From a virus, in IMG/VR virus record IMGVR_UViG_3300025917_000044, positions 1 to 34,348 of that record: a DNA stretch of 34,348 nt; one strand, written 5' to 3'. Numbering within the stretch: the stretch's first letter is position 1; each line of letters opens with the position of its first letter. The position numbers and the translations under genes are program-made. Below the pieces are notes generated by a model. The model had not been told where the DNA came from. It did not search any database and was given only the letters and a program-made list of their open reading frames with translations. Positions 1 to 5,990 of the stretch are shown here, piece by piece.

Positions 1-54
1 CTGTTCACCCCCGGGCCGGTTGGGGGTCACCCCCCTGGGTCGCGTGACCGTGCG
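1..54. other. candidate cos/packaging region, left part
   Basis: This non-coding stretch lies between the end of the HNH gene and the window start. It carries compact dyads: GGGGGT/ACCCCC at 22-34 and CGTGAC-N5-GTCACG at 43-59 (the latter runs just into the HNH stop). With the structured right end of the window (34242-34348) it would form one region between HNH and terS if the ends join. In cos-type actinophages the HNH gene usually lies at one genome end and terS at the other. The actual cleavage position and overhang cannot be read from sequence alone. Confidence 0.4.
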
Positions 55-393
55 TCACGTTCCCCATGTCTCGGCTGCGGTCTTGCGGGAGTGGTGGCGC
101 TTGCTCATGGCCTGCCAGTTGCTTGGGTCGAAGCCGCGGGGGCCGAGCGGTCCGAGTCCGTCGATGTGGTCGACCTCGGTGGCCAGGTCACGCTGGAGCT
201 GGGGCAGGGCAGCGCAGGTAGGGCACTCGCAGTACGGGTGCGTCTGTAGGTACTCGGCGCTGGCCTTGCGCCATGCCGTGTTGTAGCCGCGCTGGTTGGG
301 CTGGGGCCTGGCCGCTCGGGCCTTGGTCTGGCAGGCAGGGCAGCGTCCGGACGCGGTGAGGGTGGGGCAGCCTGGTGTGGGGCAGACCTGCAT
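55..393 (-). CDS. HNH endonuclease (cos/terminase-associated type)
   Basis: This 112-aa protein has an N-terminal cysteine cluster (CPTPGC near residue 4, CPAC near 18) and an HNH core: CECPTC, then VDHI, then an SNWQ asparagine, then RHHSRKT. Small HNH proteins beside terS are required with the terminase for cos cleavage in several siphophages; that is family knowledge, and its role here is inferred from position. The ATG at 393 was chosen because it lies 4 nt after the stop of the preceding small gene with AAGG just upstream; a longer reading from ATG 411 has no ribosome site. It is the last gene before the window end, and terS follows if the ends join. Confidence 0.85.
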   Translation of the reverse strand: MQVCPTPGCPTLTASGRCPACQTKARAARPQPNQRGYNTAWRKASAEYLQTHPYCECPTCAALPQLQRDLATEVDHIDGLGPLGPRGFDPSNWQAMSKRHHSRKTAAETWGT

Positions 394-397
394 CGCC

Positions 398-574
398 TTA
401 CGCGAGGCCATGGATGTGCATGTGTGCGAGGAGCCGGGCGAGGGCTTGGGGCATGGGGTCGTCGGTGTGGCCACAGCTGCACTCGGTGCTGACCATGCCG
501 ATCAGCTCGCGTGGGGTGCTCTCGGTCTGGTCCACGGGGATCAGACGGACGTCGTGCACGGTGTACGCAAGCAT
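398..574 (-). CDS. small CxCGH protein, 58 aa
   Basis: This short ORF fits exactly between its neighbours: its ATG follows the upstream gene's TGA by 2 nt, and its TAA is 4 nt before the HNH ATG. The product has a single CSCGH motif near its middle (residues 32-36) and a histidine-rich end (HMHIHGLA). The fit of starts and stops and the GC-rich third codon positions support a real gene. The Cys/His content suggests metal binding, possibly pairing two chains, but no family was recognised. The upstream CPCG protein may be functionally linked. Confidence 0.65.
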   Translation of the reverse strand: MLAYTVHDVRLIPVDQTESTPRELIGMVSTECSCGHTDDPMPQALARLLAHMHIHGLA

Positions 575-576
575 GG

Positions 577-843
577 TCAGTCCCTGGTGATCTCGCCGAG
601 CATGCCGTTCAGGACAGCGCTGGCTGGCCCGGTCTCAGGGTGGATCCGCACGGATCCCGTGGGGGCGTTCTCCTGGGCGTGCTCGCGGTACTGCTCGGCG
701 GCGTCGGCCTTCTCGATGAAGCCGGTGGAGAGTCCGCACGGGCACACGATGGCTGCGTATCCCGTGGGTTCGTACTCAGCCCATTCCCCGTCGGGGCCCG
801 GCTTCTGCTGGAGTCCGGCAACAAGGATCATGGAGTGGAGCAT
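577..843 (-). CDS. hypothetical protein with CPCG motif, 88 aa
   Basis: The ATG at 843 has GGGAG 8 nt upstream. The protein contains a glutamate-rich middle and one CPCG motif (about residue 34) followed by an amphipathic helix (EKADAAEQYREHAQE). No family was recognised. It sits in a tight minus-strand run: the lipoprotein gene ends 17 bp upstream and a second small CxCG gene begins 2 nt downstream. Two successive small proteins each with one Cys pair could form a heteromeric metal site, but this is speculation. Confidence 0.7.
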   Translation of the reverse strand: MLHSMILVAGLQQKPGPDGEWAEYEPTGYAAIVCPCGLSTGFIEKADAAEQYREHAQENAPTGSVRIHPETGPASAVLNGMLGEITRD

Positions 844-859
844 GGCGTGTCTCCCTGGG

Positions 860-1213
860 TCAGGGGCAGTTGACCGCCAGGTGTGGCCAGCTGCTCGGCG
901 TGGTCTGGCCGACGGTGTGCGCCTGGAAGGATGCGGCGTCCCGGTACCAGCGAGCGCGGCAGACGTACGTCGTGGCGTCCTCGGTGTGCATGACCTTCAG
1001 GTAGTACAGGTCGACGTCCTCAAGGCCGGCCGCGTACTCGGTGAGCGCGTCGCGGGCCTGGGTCTTGGTGGCGTCGGGCCAGATCAGGTCAGCGCTTCCG
1101 GTCCGGTTGTCCTGGGCGCGGTTGGTCACGGTGTACGACGTGGCCGCGTCTGCTGAGCAGGCGGTGAGTGTGACGAGTGCTGCGATCACGGACGTCGTGG
1201 TGCGAATGCGCAT
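860..1213 (-). CDS. small secreted lipoprotein, 117 aa
   Basis: The N-terminus is a textbook lipoprotein signal: MRIRTTT (basic), a hydrophobic stretch (SVIAALV), then the lipobox LTAC with the lipidated Cys at about residue 19. The mature part has two further cysteines (in TYVCRARW and the final VNCP) that could form a disulfide. GGGGG lies a few bases before the ATG. Phage- and plasmid-encoded small lipoproteins often act at the cell surface, for example in superinfection exclusion. That role is inferred from family precedent and location, not from a recognised domain. The gene lies in the small-gene block before the putative cos region. Confidence 0.8.
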   Translation of the reverse strand: MRIRTTTSVIAALVTLTACSADAATSYTVTNRAQDNRTGSADLIWPDATKTQARDALTEYAAGLEDVDLYYLKVMHTEDATTYVCRARWYRDAASFQAHTVGQTTPSSWPHLAVNCP

Positions 1214-1243
1214 GGTCCCCCCTGGATGTGCGCGAGGGGGACA

Positions 1244-1606
1244 TCATGCAACAGGGACGCCGTCCTCGCCGTCGCCTCGGGCGATGCTGCGGATGGTGCG
1301 CTGGATGACCTCGCCCGCGTTCTCGGCGTTCAGGTCCAGGACCACGTCGGCCGGGACGGGGTGGAGTTCGACGACGTACCGGTGGACGGGCTTGCCCGCG
1401 TTGCGCTCCCTGGCCTTCACCGAGTTGAGCGGCGCCTCTTCCCATCGCACGGTCCCGCGGTGCCCGCTGGGGAAGCGGCACTCGAACCGGTCCGGCGTGG
1501 TGGGTACGCCCATGGCCGTGTTGTTCAGGCGGGCCTTGGTGAGCTCTTCGACGCGGTCCGCGATGGTGCGGAGCTGTCGGGGGGTGAGGCTGCGGGCTAC
1601 CGGCAC
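1244..1606 (-). CDS. hypothetical protein, 120 aa
   Basis: It starts with GTG at 1606, preceded by CAGGGAG at a 7-8 nt spacing; no ATG gives a comparable start. The protein begins with a basic helix (SLTPRQLRTIADRVEELTKARLNN), followed by a beta-rich middle with FECRFPSGHRGTVRW and a C-terminal acidic helix. There is no recognisable family, signal peptide or membrane segment. It is the first gene of the small-gene block that runs on minus toward the putative cos site, and it follows the hairpin-rich spacer 1607-1872. Confidence 0.7.
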   Translation of the reverse strand: MPVARSLTPRQLRTIADRVEELTKARLNNTAMGVPTTPDRFECRFPSGHRGTVRWEEAPLNSVKARERNAGKPVHRYVVELHPVPADVVLDLNAENAGEVIQRTIRSIARGDGEDGVPVA

Positions 1607-1630
1607 TGTGTTCTCCCTGGGGGTCGTGGT

Positions 1631-1667
1631 CCCCGCACGCGAGCCTGCCGACGGGCCGCGTGCGGGG
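1631..1667. terminator. hairpin, 10-bp perfect arms
   Basis: CCCCGCACGC (1631-1640) and GCGTGCGGGG (1658-1667) are perfectly complementary. It lies in the spacer between the recombinase/HTH operon and the next minus-strand gene. It has no T tract, as is common for actinobacterial terminators. It could equally be an RNA leader structure for the gene starting at 1606. Confidence 0.4.
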
Positions 1668-1674
1668 ACAGGGG

Positions 1675-1721
1675 TTCACGAGCCGCGCGCGCTGGCCTTC
1701 CCGTCAGCGGGGGCTCGTGAA
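1675..1721. repeat. inverted repeat, 10-bp perfect arms
   Basis: TTCACGAGCC (1675-1684) pairs with GGCTCGTGAA (1712-1721). The 27-nt loop holds a second small dyad (GCTG/CAGC). It is the second of three consecutive strong hairpins in this 266-bp gene-free spacer. It may be a terminator, an RNA structure or a protein-binding dyad. Confidence 0.4.
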
Positions 1722-1777
1722 CAGGGGGCCCGGCGGGTGGGACGGGGGAGTCAGTCCGCCGGGTGTCTGGGAACGCC

Positions 1778-1813
1778 GAAGCCCCGCCGCGTGGTGGACG
1801 CTGGCGGGGCTTC
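1778..1813 (-). terminator. terminator of the recombinase/HTH operon
   Basis: GAAGCCCCGCC (1778-1788) and GGCGGGGCTTC (1803-1813) form a perfect 11-bp GC-rich stem with a 14-nt loop. It sits 60 bp past the stop of the HTH gene on the minus strand, where a transcription terminator is expected. Confidence 0.65.
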
Positions 1814-1872
1814 AGTGGCGTGTGGGCATAAGTGTGCCGCACGAAGATCGTGGCGCATTCAAATGGTTCGTG

Positions 1873-2121
1873 TCAAGCGGCGGCCTTTGCCCGCTGGTTG
1901 GGGCGTGTGGTCTTGGGTGCGTTCTTGGCGGCGTGCAGGTCCTCGAGGGCGTACAGCGGGCGGCGGGCGGTGCCGGCGGCGGGCTTCAGCAGTCCACGGC
2001 GGCGCCAGTCCCGGATGGTGGCGGGCTGGACTTGGACGGCGAATGCGGCGAGGTCGGCAGGGAGAAGGCGGCGCATGCGGCCAGTGTCGGCGGGATTCGC
2101 GCGCGCGTTCCCCTGGCTCAC
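1873..2121 (-). CDS. small HTH DNA-binding protein co-translated with the recombinase
   Basis: This 82-aa basic protein has a MerR/excisionase-like helix-turn-helix: LLPADLAAFAVQVQ, then PATIRDWRRRGLLKP (about residues 33-47), then PLYALEDL, the usual wing-like continuation. Its GTG start overlaps the recombinase stop (GTGA), so translation is coupled. An internal ATG (residue 16) is an alternative start. The tail is lysine/arginine-rich. Proteins of this kind act as recombination directionality factors or small regulators; a co-translated partner suggests it assists or controls the recombinase, or represses its promoter. P1 Cre has no such partner, which makes the pairing notable. Confidence 0.75.
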   Translation of the reverse strand: MSQGNARANPADTGRMRRLLPADLAAFAVQVQPATIRDWRRRGLLKPAAGTARRPLYALEDLHAAKNAPKTTRPNQRAKAAA

Positions 2122-3197
2122 AGCCCGATGCCGTCGGTGGCGGCGTCCTCCCACATCTCGCCCTCCTCCACGTACTCCCAGAAGACGGGGGAGTTGGTGG
2201 CGTGCCCGGTCTGGGCTCGCAGCTTCTCTACCTTCTTGCCCTTCTTGCGGCCGGTGGTCACCAGGCCTCGGCGCATGGAGTGGCCGACCAGGCGGGTGTC
2301 GAGCTCGGCGCGTTGGGCGGCGCGGGTGATGGCGATGCGGCAGCCGTCCGGGGACAGGCGGCGTTCGCCGAGGCGGCCGGCCTCGTTGACGGGGACGAAC
2401 GCGGGGCCGGTGGTGCGGCCCAGGGTTTCCTTCCAGGACAGCCACAGGCGGACGGGGCAGGTGGCGGCGTGCTCGCCGAACGCGACGGGGACGGTGCGCG
2501 CCTTTCGGCCCTTGACCGAGGGAACGTAGACCTCGAGGCCTTCGCCGGAGAGCTTGATGCCGTCGACGGTGAGCGCGGACACCTCGGAGGAACGGCCGCC
2601 GATCGCGAACGCCATTGCGGCCAGGGCCCGGTCGCGCAGCAGGGCGACGTCCGGCGGGACGTGCTTCTTGCGCGTGGCGGTGGGCTTGGGGACGGCGGTG
2701 TTCATGGCGCGGATCTGTGCGGGGGTGGCGGCCGGCGCCTTCCCGCGGCCGCGGGCGATCCGGTCGGCGGCGAGCTTCAGGGGCTTCAGGGCCTCGCGCG
2801 CTGCCTCGGTTGCTTCCTTGGGGACGGTGACGCCGTGCTCGCGGCGGGCGGTGACGGTGACTCCGGTGATGCGGCGGTCGATGGAGTTCGGGGCGGCCTG
2901 CTTCACCTGGTCCAGCCACACCACGAATCCGACCATCGTGCCCACGGTCAGGTCGGTGTCCTCGAGCCGGTGGCGGGTGCGTTCGGCGGTCCAGTCGTGG
3001 AACTCCTGCCACAGCTTCCAGTCGCGGGCGTAGCCGGTCCGGGTCTTGGCGGGGCGGTTATCGGCGAGGTGCTTCACTGCGGCCTGGTCGAGGGCGGCGA
3101 GGACCGCGTTCGACGGGTCGACAACGGCGGGAAGATCTCCAGCGGCCTGCGTCGATGTTGCCGGGAGCAGTTCTCCGGTGAGCACTTCGGCGTCCAT
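2118..3197 (-). CDS. Cre-like tyrosine site-specific recombinase
   Basis: The protein is 359 aa, close in size to P1 Cre (343 aa). It has an N-terminal SAM-like core-binding region (about 40-150) and a C-terminal catalytic domain. The tyrosine-recombinase residues are visible: Arg202 in GGRSSEV, a beta-hairpin Lys near 229-232 (SVKGRKART), His306 and Arg309 in GHSMRRG, His332 in QTGHA, and nucleophile Tyr342 in FWEYVEEG. GHSxRxG resembles Cre (GHSARVG). The ATG at 3197 has GGAGGG at about 4-5 nt; longer readings would run through the lox-like dyad at 3222-3255. The gene overlaps the HTH gene by 4 nt. Dimer resolution of a circular prophage is the favoured role; integration is the alternative. 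Confidence 0.9.
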   Translation of the reverse strand: MDAEVLTGELLPATSTQAAGDLPAVVDPSNAVLAALDQAAVKHLADNRPAKTRTGYARDWKLWQEFHDWTAERTRHRLEDTDLTVGTMVGFVVWLDQVKQAAPNSIDRRITGVTVTARREHGVTVPKEATEAAREALKPLKLAADRIARGRGKAPAATPAQIRAMNTAVPKPTATRKKHVPPDVALLRDRALAAMAFAIGGRSSEVSALTVDGIKLSGEGLEVYVPSVKGRKARTVPVAFGEHAATCPVRLWLSWKETLGRTTGPAFVPVNEAGRLGERRLSPDGCRIAITRAAQRAELDTRLVGHSMRRGLVTTGRKKGKKVEKLRAQTGHATNSPVFWEYVEEGEMWEDAATDGIGL

Positions 3198-3221
3198 CCG
3201 ACCCTCCGTCATATCCCTTGA

Positions 3222-3255
3222 AGACCCTCGGATATCGCATCTTATCCGAGGGTCT
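3222..3255. repeat. loxP-like recombination site (13-8-13)
   Basis: The left arm AGACCCTCGGATA (3222-3234) and right arm TATCCGAGGGTCT (3243-3255) are perfectly inverted around an asymmetric 8-bp spacer, TCGCATCT. This is the exact geometry of P1 loxP. The arm matches the loxP arm (ATAACTTCGTATA) at 9 of 13 positions, including the spacer-proximal ATA and the inner TCG. It lies 25 bp upstream of the recombinase start. It could also act as an operator for the recombinase. A terminator is less likely because it sits in a promoter position with no gene ending into it. Confidence 0.8.
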
Positions 3256-3292
3256 AGAGGCTCGGGGGTGCGCCTTCCCTCCCCGGACATGC

Positions 3293-3326
3293 CGACCGCC
3301 CCCGAGGCGAACCCTGGGGGCGGTCG
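3293..3326. terminator. hairpin with 11-bp perfect arms
   Basis: CGACCGCCCCC (3293-3303) and GGGGGCGGTCG (3316-3326) form a strong stem. It probably stops minus-strand transcripts coming from the RHH-like gene before they reach the lox-like site and the recombinase. Confidence 0.5.
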
Positions 3327-3583
3327 ACGGTGGGCCGGTGCTGCGATCCCGACCCGGTCCTGAGATGGCCAGTGCCCCGACCGTTGTTCGCAGCCGGCCG
3401 GGGCACCAGGGCGCCCTGCCTACCCGTGGGGGAACGCGGGCGGCCGGGGCCTGCGCCGAGGCCGGCCGGACCGTGGGCGAGACGGTCCCGTGGGGTCCGG
3501 CGCACACCTGGCAACGCTGCTTGCTGCCGACGGATGTACGCCTACCCACGTGCCAACGCGGGGCGCGTGCCCCACAGTACCGA
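3327..3583. other. gene-free spacer
   Basis: Open frames exist on both strands but lack good ribosome sites and show compositions typical of shadow frames (Arg/Pro/Gly-rich). A GTG-started minus-strand reading with a CQVCAGPHG motif (start about 3549) is the only one worth a glance. It runs through the hairpin and the lox-like site, so it was not called. Short palindromes such as GCCGGC and GGGCGCCC are present. No other structure was seen. Confidence 0.4.
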
Positions 3584-3603
3584 ACTTCCGGAGTTCGGGA
3601 GTC
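3584..3603. repeat. 20-bp repeat copy A, candidate centromere/operator
   Basis: The sequence starts ACTTCCGGAGT and ends TCGGGAGTC. It matches copy B at 3893-3912 in 17 of 20 positions, in the same orientation. It lies 9 bp past the stop of the RHH-like gene. It is preceded by an overlapping GAACT/AGTTC dyad (3583-3597) and followed by one more GGGAG unit. Confidence 0.6.
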
Positions 3604-3612
3604 GGGAGCGTG

Positions 3613-3876
3613 TCACGATCCGGCGTCCTCCCCGAGCAGGGCGCGGCGCATCTCCTCCTCGGTGTTGCCCTGGATGTCGTCGGCGTGCGCCAGCAGCAGA
3701 TCGACCGCCAGGCGCAGCATCGTGTTGTCGGTGATCCGCTCGCCCTTGTCGGTCCGGTTGGCCGCCACCCGCTTGCGGAGCGCGCCGATGTCCGCGACCT
3801 GGTCGGGGCGCAGCCGGGCGTCGGTCCGCTCGAACGTCTTGTAGCGCGGGGTTTCCTCGTCGGGGTCAGTCGTCAT
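3613..3876 (-). CDS. ribbon-helix-helix-like small DNA-binding protein
   Basis: This 87-aa protein starts at the ATG at 3876. After a short acidic tail it reads RLRPDQVADIGALRKRVAANR, then RITDNTMLRLAVDLLLAHADD (about residues 47-67). A short strand-like segment followed by two helices and the phrase ITxNTxxRxAVDLLL is typical of RHH/CopG-like proteins of actinobacterial elements. It is divergent from parA and flanked by near-identical 20-bp repeats, the usual setting of a centromere-binding or partition-regulating RHH protein. No clear ribosome site precedes the ATG. A plain transcriptional repressor is the alternative. Confidence 0.75.
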   Translation of the reverse strand: MTTDPDEETPRYKTFERTDARLRPDQVADIGALRKRVAANRTDKGERITDNTMLRLAVDLLLAHADDIQGNTEEEMRRALLGEDAGS

Positions 3877-3892
3877 AACGCCAGACTGTGTC

Positions 3893-3912
3893 ACTCCGGG
3901 AGTCCGGGAGTC
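3893..3912. repeat. 20-bp repeat copy B, candidate centromere/operator
   Basis: The sequence starts ACTCCGGGAGT and ends CCGGGAGTC, with two CCGGGAGT units in tandem. The surrounding 25 bp (3890-3914) is a near-perfect dyad (20 of 25 positions symmetric). It sits in the divergent region between the RHH-like gene and parA, immediately upstream of the RHH start, so it is well placed to be both an operator and a parS-like site. Confidence 0.65.
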
Positions 3913-4002
3913 ACCAGGGCACCCCCTCGGCATCCGGCGTTACCACACCCCCCTGACGGCTGGATTGGCCCGGGGTGTAGCGGGAGCGTGATGTGGGGCG
4001 GT

Positions 4003-4015
4003 TAGGTTCCGTGGC
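4003..4015 (+). promoter_or_regulatory. possible -10 of a leaderless parA transcript
   Basis: TAGGTT at 4003-4008 is followed after 7 nt by the parA ATG, and no Shine-Dalgarno sequence precedes the ATG. That spacing would place the transcription start at or next to the ATG. No good -35 was seen. Confidence 0.35.
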
Positions 4016-4936
4016 ATGAGCGACCTTCCCAGGACCTTGTTGCCTGCTCTGTCCAGTCCGCCGGGCGACCGGCTGGAGATCGTGTCGGTGTGGGACGACG
4101 ACACCCCGTATCAGTCGTGGCGGCCGCAGATACTGGTCCCCGCTACGTTCCGGCCGGGGGCGACCCGTGTGTTCGTCGTGGTGAACCAGAAGGGCGGCGC
4201 CGGCAAGACGACGACCGTGGTGGAGCTGGCGGCCGCATGGGCGGCGCAGGGCCTGCGGGTACGGGTCATCGACGCCGACCACCAGGAAGCGGCCCTGTCC
4301 CAGTGGCTGCTCCCCCAGTTCCCCGAGGGTGCCCCGCGGCACACCCTGCGTTCGGTGTTCTTCAACGAGTGCACGCTGCTCGAGGCGACCTACCCGACGC
4401 TGTTCGAGAACATCGACATCATCCCGTCCACGGTCGACCTCGTTCGGGTGGAGTACGAACGGCCGATCGGCGCCGAGATGGCCCTGGCCCGTGCGCTCGC
4501 CGCCGAGGAAGAACAGCAGGGCTCCGCGCCGTACGACGTGACGCTGCTGGACTGCGCGCCCTCCCTCAGCCTGGTGACGGTGGCGGCGATGTCGTGCGGG
4601 GATGAGGCGATCGTGCCCCTGAGCGTAGGCGGCCTGGACCTCAAGGCCATGGCGAGCCTTCACCGAACGATCCTGACGGTGCAGGAGAAGAACAACCCGA
4701 AGCTGGACGTGGGCGCGGTGTTCCTGACCGCGTGGGACAAGTCCAGCTTTGCCCGCCAGCTGGCCACCCGGCTGTCGACGGACTACCCGGACGCCGCCAT
4801 CATCCCGATCCGGCGCAGCATCCGTGCCGCCGAGGCCCCCATCGTCGAGCAGCCGGTCAGGTTGTACGCGCCGGAGTCGACGGCGGCCGCGGACTATGCC
4901 CAGGGCGCCGACATCATCCGGCGGGGTGCGGCGTGA
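4016..4936 (+). CDS. parA: ParA-type partition ATPase
   Basis: This 306-aa deviant Walker ATPase has KGGAGKTT at residues 59-66 (with the signature lysine), the A-prime motif VIDADHQ (84-90) and the Walker B-like strand VTLLDCAP. ParA proteins bind DNA non-specifically with ATP and, stimulated by ParB, move plasmid copies apart. The roughly 50-residue N-terminal extension shows no obvious HTH, so autoregulation may lie with the RHH-like or ParB-like protein. Its stop overlaps the parB-like GTG start (GTGA). Its presence in a phage genome points to plasmid-state lysogeny. Confidence 0.92.
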   Translation: MSDLPRTLLPALSSPPGDRLEIVSVWDDDTPYQSWRPQILVPATFRPGATRVFVVVNQKGGAGKTTTVVELAAAWAAQGLRVRVIDADHQEAALSQWLLPQFPEGAPRHTLRSVFFNECTLLEATYPTLFENIDIIPSTVDLVRVEYERPIGAEMALARALAAEEEQQGSAPYDVTLLDCAPSLSLVTVAAMSCGDEAIVPLSVGGLDLKAMASLHRTILTVQEKNNPKLDVGAVFLTAWDKSSFARQLATRLSTDYPDAAIIPIRRSIRAAEAPIVEQPVRLYAPESTAAADYAQGADIIRRGAA

Positions 4937-5901
4937 GCGGCAGGCGGCCCACCCTGAACCTGCCGGGCATCAACGGCACGCCCCCGGCGGAGCAGACGGC
5001 CCTCGATGTCGGGCAGCCGGCGCCGTCGGAGGACGGTGTCCTGTTCGGCGTGACGGGCGCCTCGGTGTCCGCGCCGCCCCTGACGCTGAGCCAGCTGCCG
5101 ACGCCGTACGACGTGGGAGCGGAGGTCGTCTCCCCGCTCACCGACAAGGAGCGCACCGACCTCCAGACGTGCGAGCAGGCGTTGCACGGCTTCCGGAAGG
5201 CGCTGATCGTCGCGGGCAAGGCGCTGGAGGTCATCAACCGGGGACGGCTGTACCGGGAGACCCACGCGACGTTCGCCGACTACGTGCTGGAGGTCTGGGG
5301 GTTCAAGCGCACGCACGCCTACCGGATGATCGAAGAGTGGCCGGTGGCCGTCGCCGTGTCCCCAATTGGGGACATCAACGAAGCTCAGGCCCGGGAGCTG
5401 CTGCCGGTGTTCAAGGACCACGGGCGGGAGGCCGCCGCCGTGCTGTACCGGGAGACGCGGGAGCTGACGGGCGGGAAGGTGACGGCGGCCGCGCTCGCCG
5501 AGGCCCGCGCCGTTCTGCCCCCGAGGCTGGCCGCGCCGGAGCAGGCGGCGGACGTGCTGCGGGTGGCGGCCGCCGAGGGCCGGGTGCCGCGCATCGTTGC
5601 CCCGCGGGTGGCCATCCCGGAGCAGGCGGCCGGGGATCCTGTGCTGACCGCCGAGGACATCGCCCGGGAGGACGTCCGCGCGGGAGCCGAGGGAATCGCC
5701 GTCCTCGAGGCCGCGCTCGCGCAGCAGAAGCAGATCTATGACCGGCTCGCCGGGGTGGTGCCCAAGGCCCTCGGGTACGACCCGGGCCGTGCCGAGATGC
5801 TGCTGGGTGACCTGCGGGCGTACGCACACCGGACGGCATACCGGGCCCGTGGCCGGGAGCGCGACGACGGAGGGGAACACGGGCCTGATCAGGCCCCATG
5901 A
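4933..5901 (+). CDS. ParB-like DNA-binding partition protein
   Basis: This 322-aa protein starts at GTG 4933, overlapping the parA stop. The first 65 residues are low-complexity. A helical domain follows, with VINRGRLYRETHATFADYV and the HTH-like GFKRTHAYRMIEEW (about 123-136). The C-terminal half (230-310) is rich in Ala/Glu/Arg and probably dimerises. No canonical ParB CTPase box (GERRxxA) was seen, so this is not a chromosomal-type ParB. The identification rests on the HTH and on coupling to parA. It is likely the centromere-binding partner, perhaps together with the RHH-like protein. Confidence 0.75.
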   Translation: MSGRRPTLNLPGINGTPPAEQTALDVGQPAPSEDGVLFGVTGASVSAPPLTLSQLPTPYDVGAEVVSPLTDKERTDLQTCEQALHGFRKALIVAGKALEVINRGRLYRETHATFADYVLEVWGFKRTHAYRMIEEWPVAVAVSPIGDINEAQARELLPVFKDHGREAAAVLYRETRELTGGKVTAAALAEARAVLPPRLAAPEQAADVLRVAAAEGRVPRIVAPRVAIPEQAAGDPVLTAEDIAREDVRAGAEGIAVLEAALAQQKQIYDRLAGVVPKALGYDPGRAEMLLGDLRAYAHRTAYRARGRERDDGGEHGPDQAP

Positions 5902-5929
5902 TGGAGGTGCTGAAAGGCGCGGGGACTCC

Positions 5930-5977
5930 AAGGCCCCCCATCCCAACGTCGGGGCGACGCAAGGGGTGGGGGGCCTT
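5930..5977. terminator. bidirectional terminator between convergent genes
   Basis: The 15-bp arms (5930-5944 and 5963-5977) pair at 14 of 15 positions, and the loop contains its own CGTC/GACG dyad. It lies between the parB-like stop (5901, plus) and the zinc-finger gene stop (5991, minus). It is one of the strongest hairpins in the window. Confidence 0.8.
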
Positions 5978-5990
5978 CGGCATGCTCGGG

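Noticed and set aside
1041-3221. 726-codon open frame on plus across the recombinase region
   Set aside because: It is antisense to several well-supported minus-strand genes and reads as low-complexity Gly/Ala/Arg, a typical shadow in GC-rich DNA.
3222-3255. Reading the lox-like dyad as a simple terminator or as an attP core
   Set aside because: It stands in the promoter position of the recombinase with no T tract, and no gene ends into it except the distant RHH-like gene, which already has a hairpin at 3293. Its perfect symmetry and lack of tRNA similarity argue against an attP, though attP is not fully excluded.
3254-3549. Small minus-strand gene with a CQVCAG motif between the RHH-like gene and the recombinase
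   Set aside because: It has no convincing ribosome site or coding bias, and it runs through the hairpin at 3293-3326 and the lox-like site.
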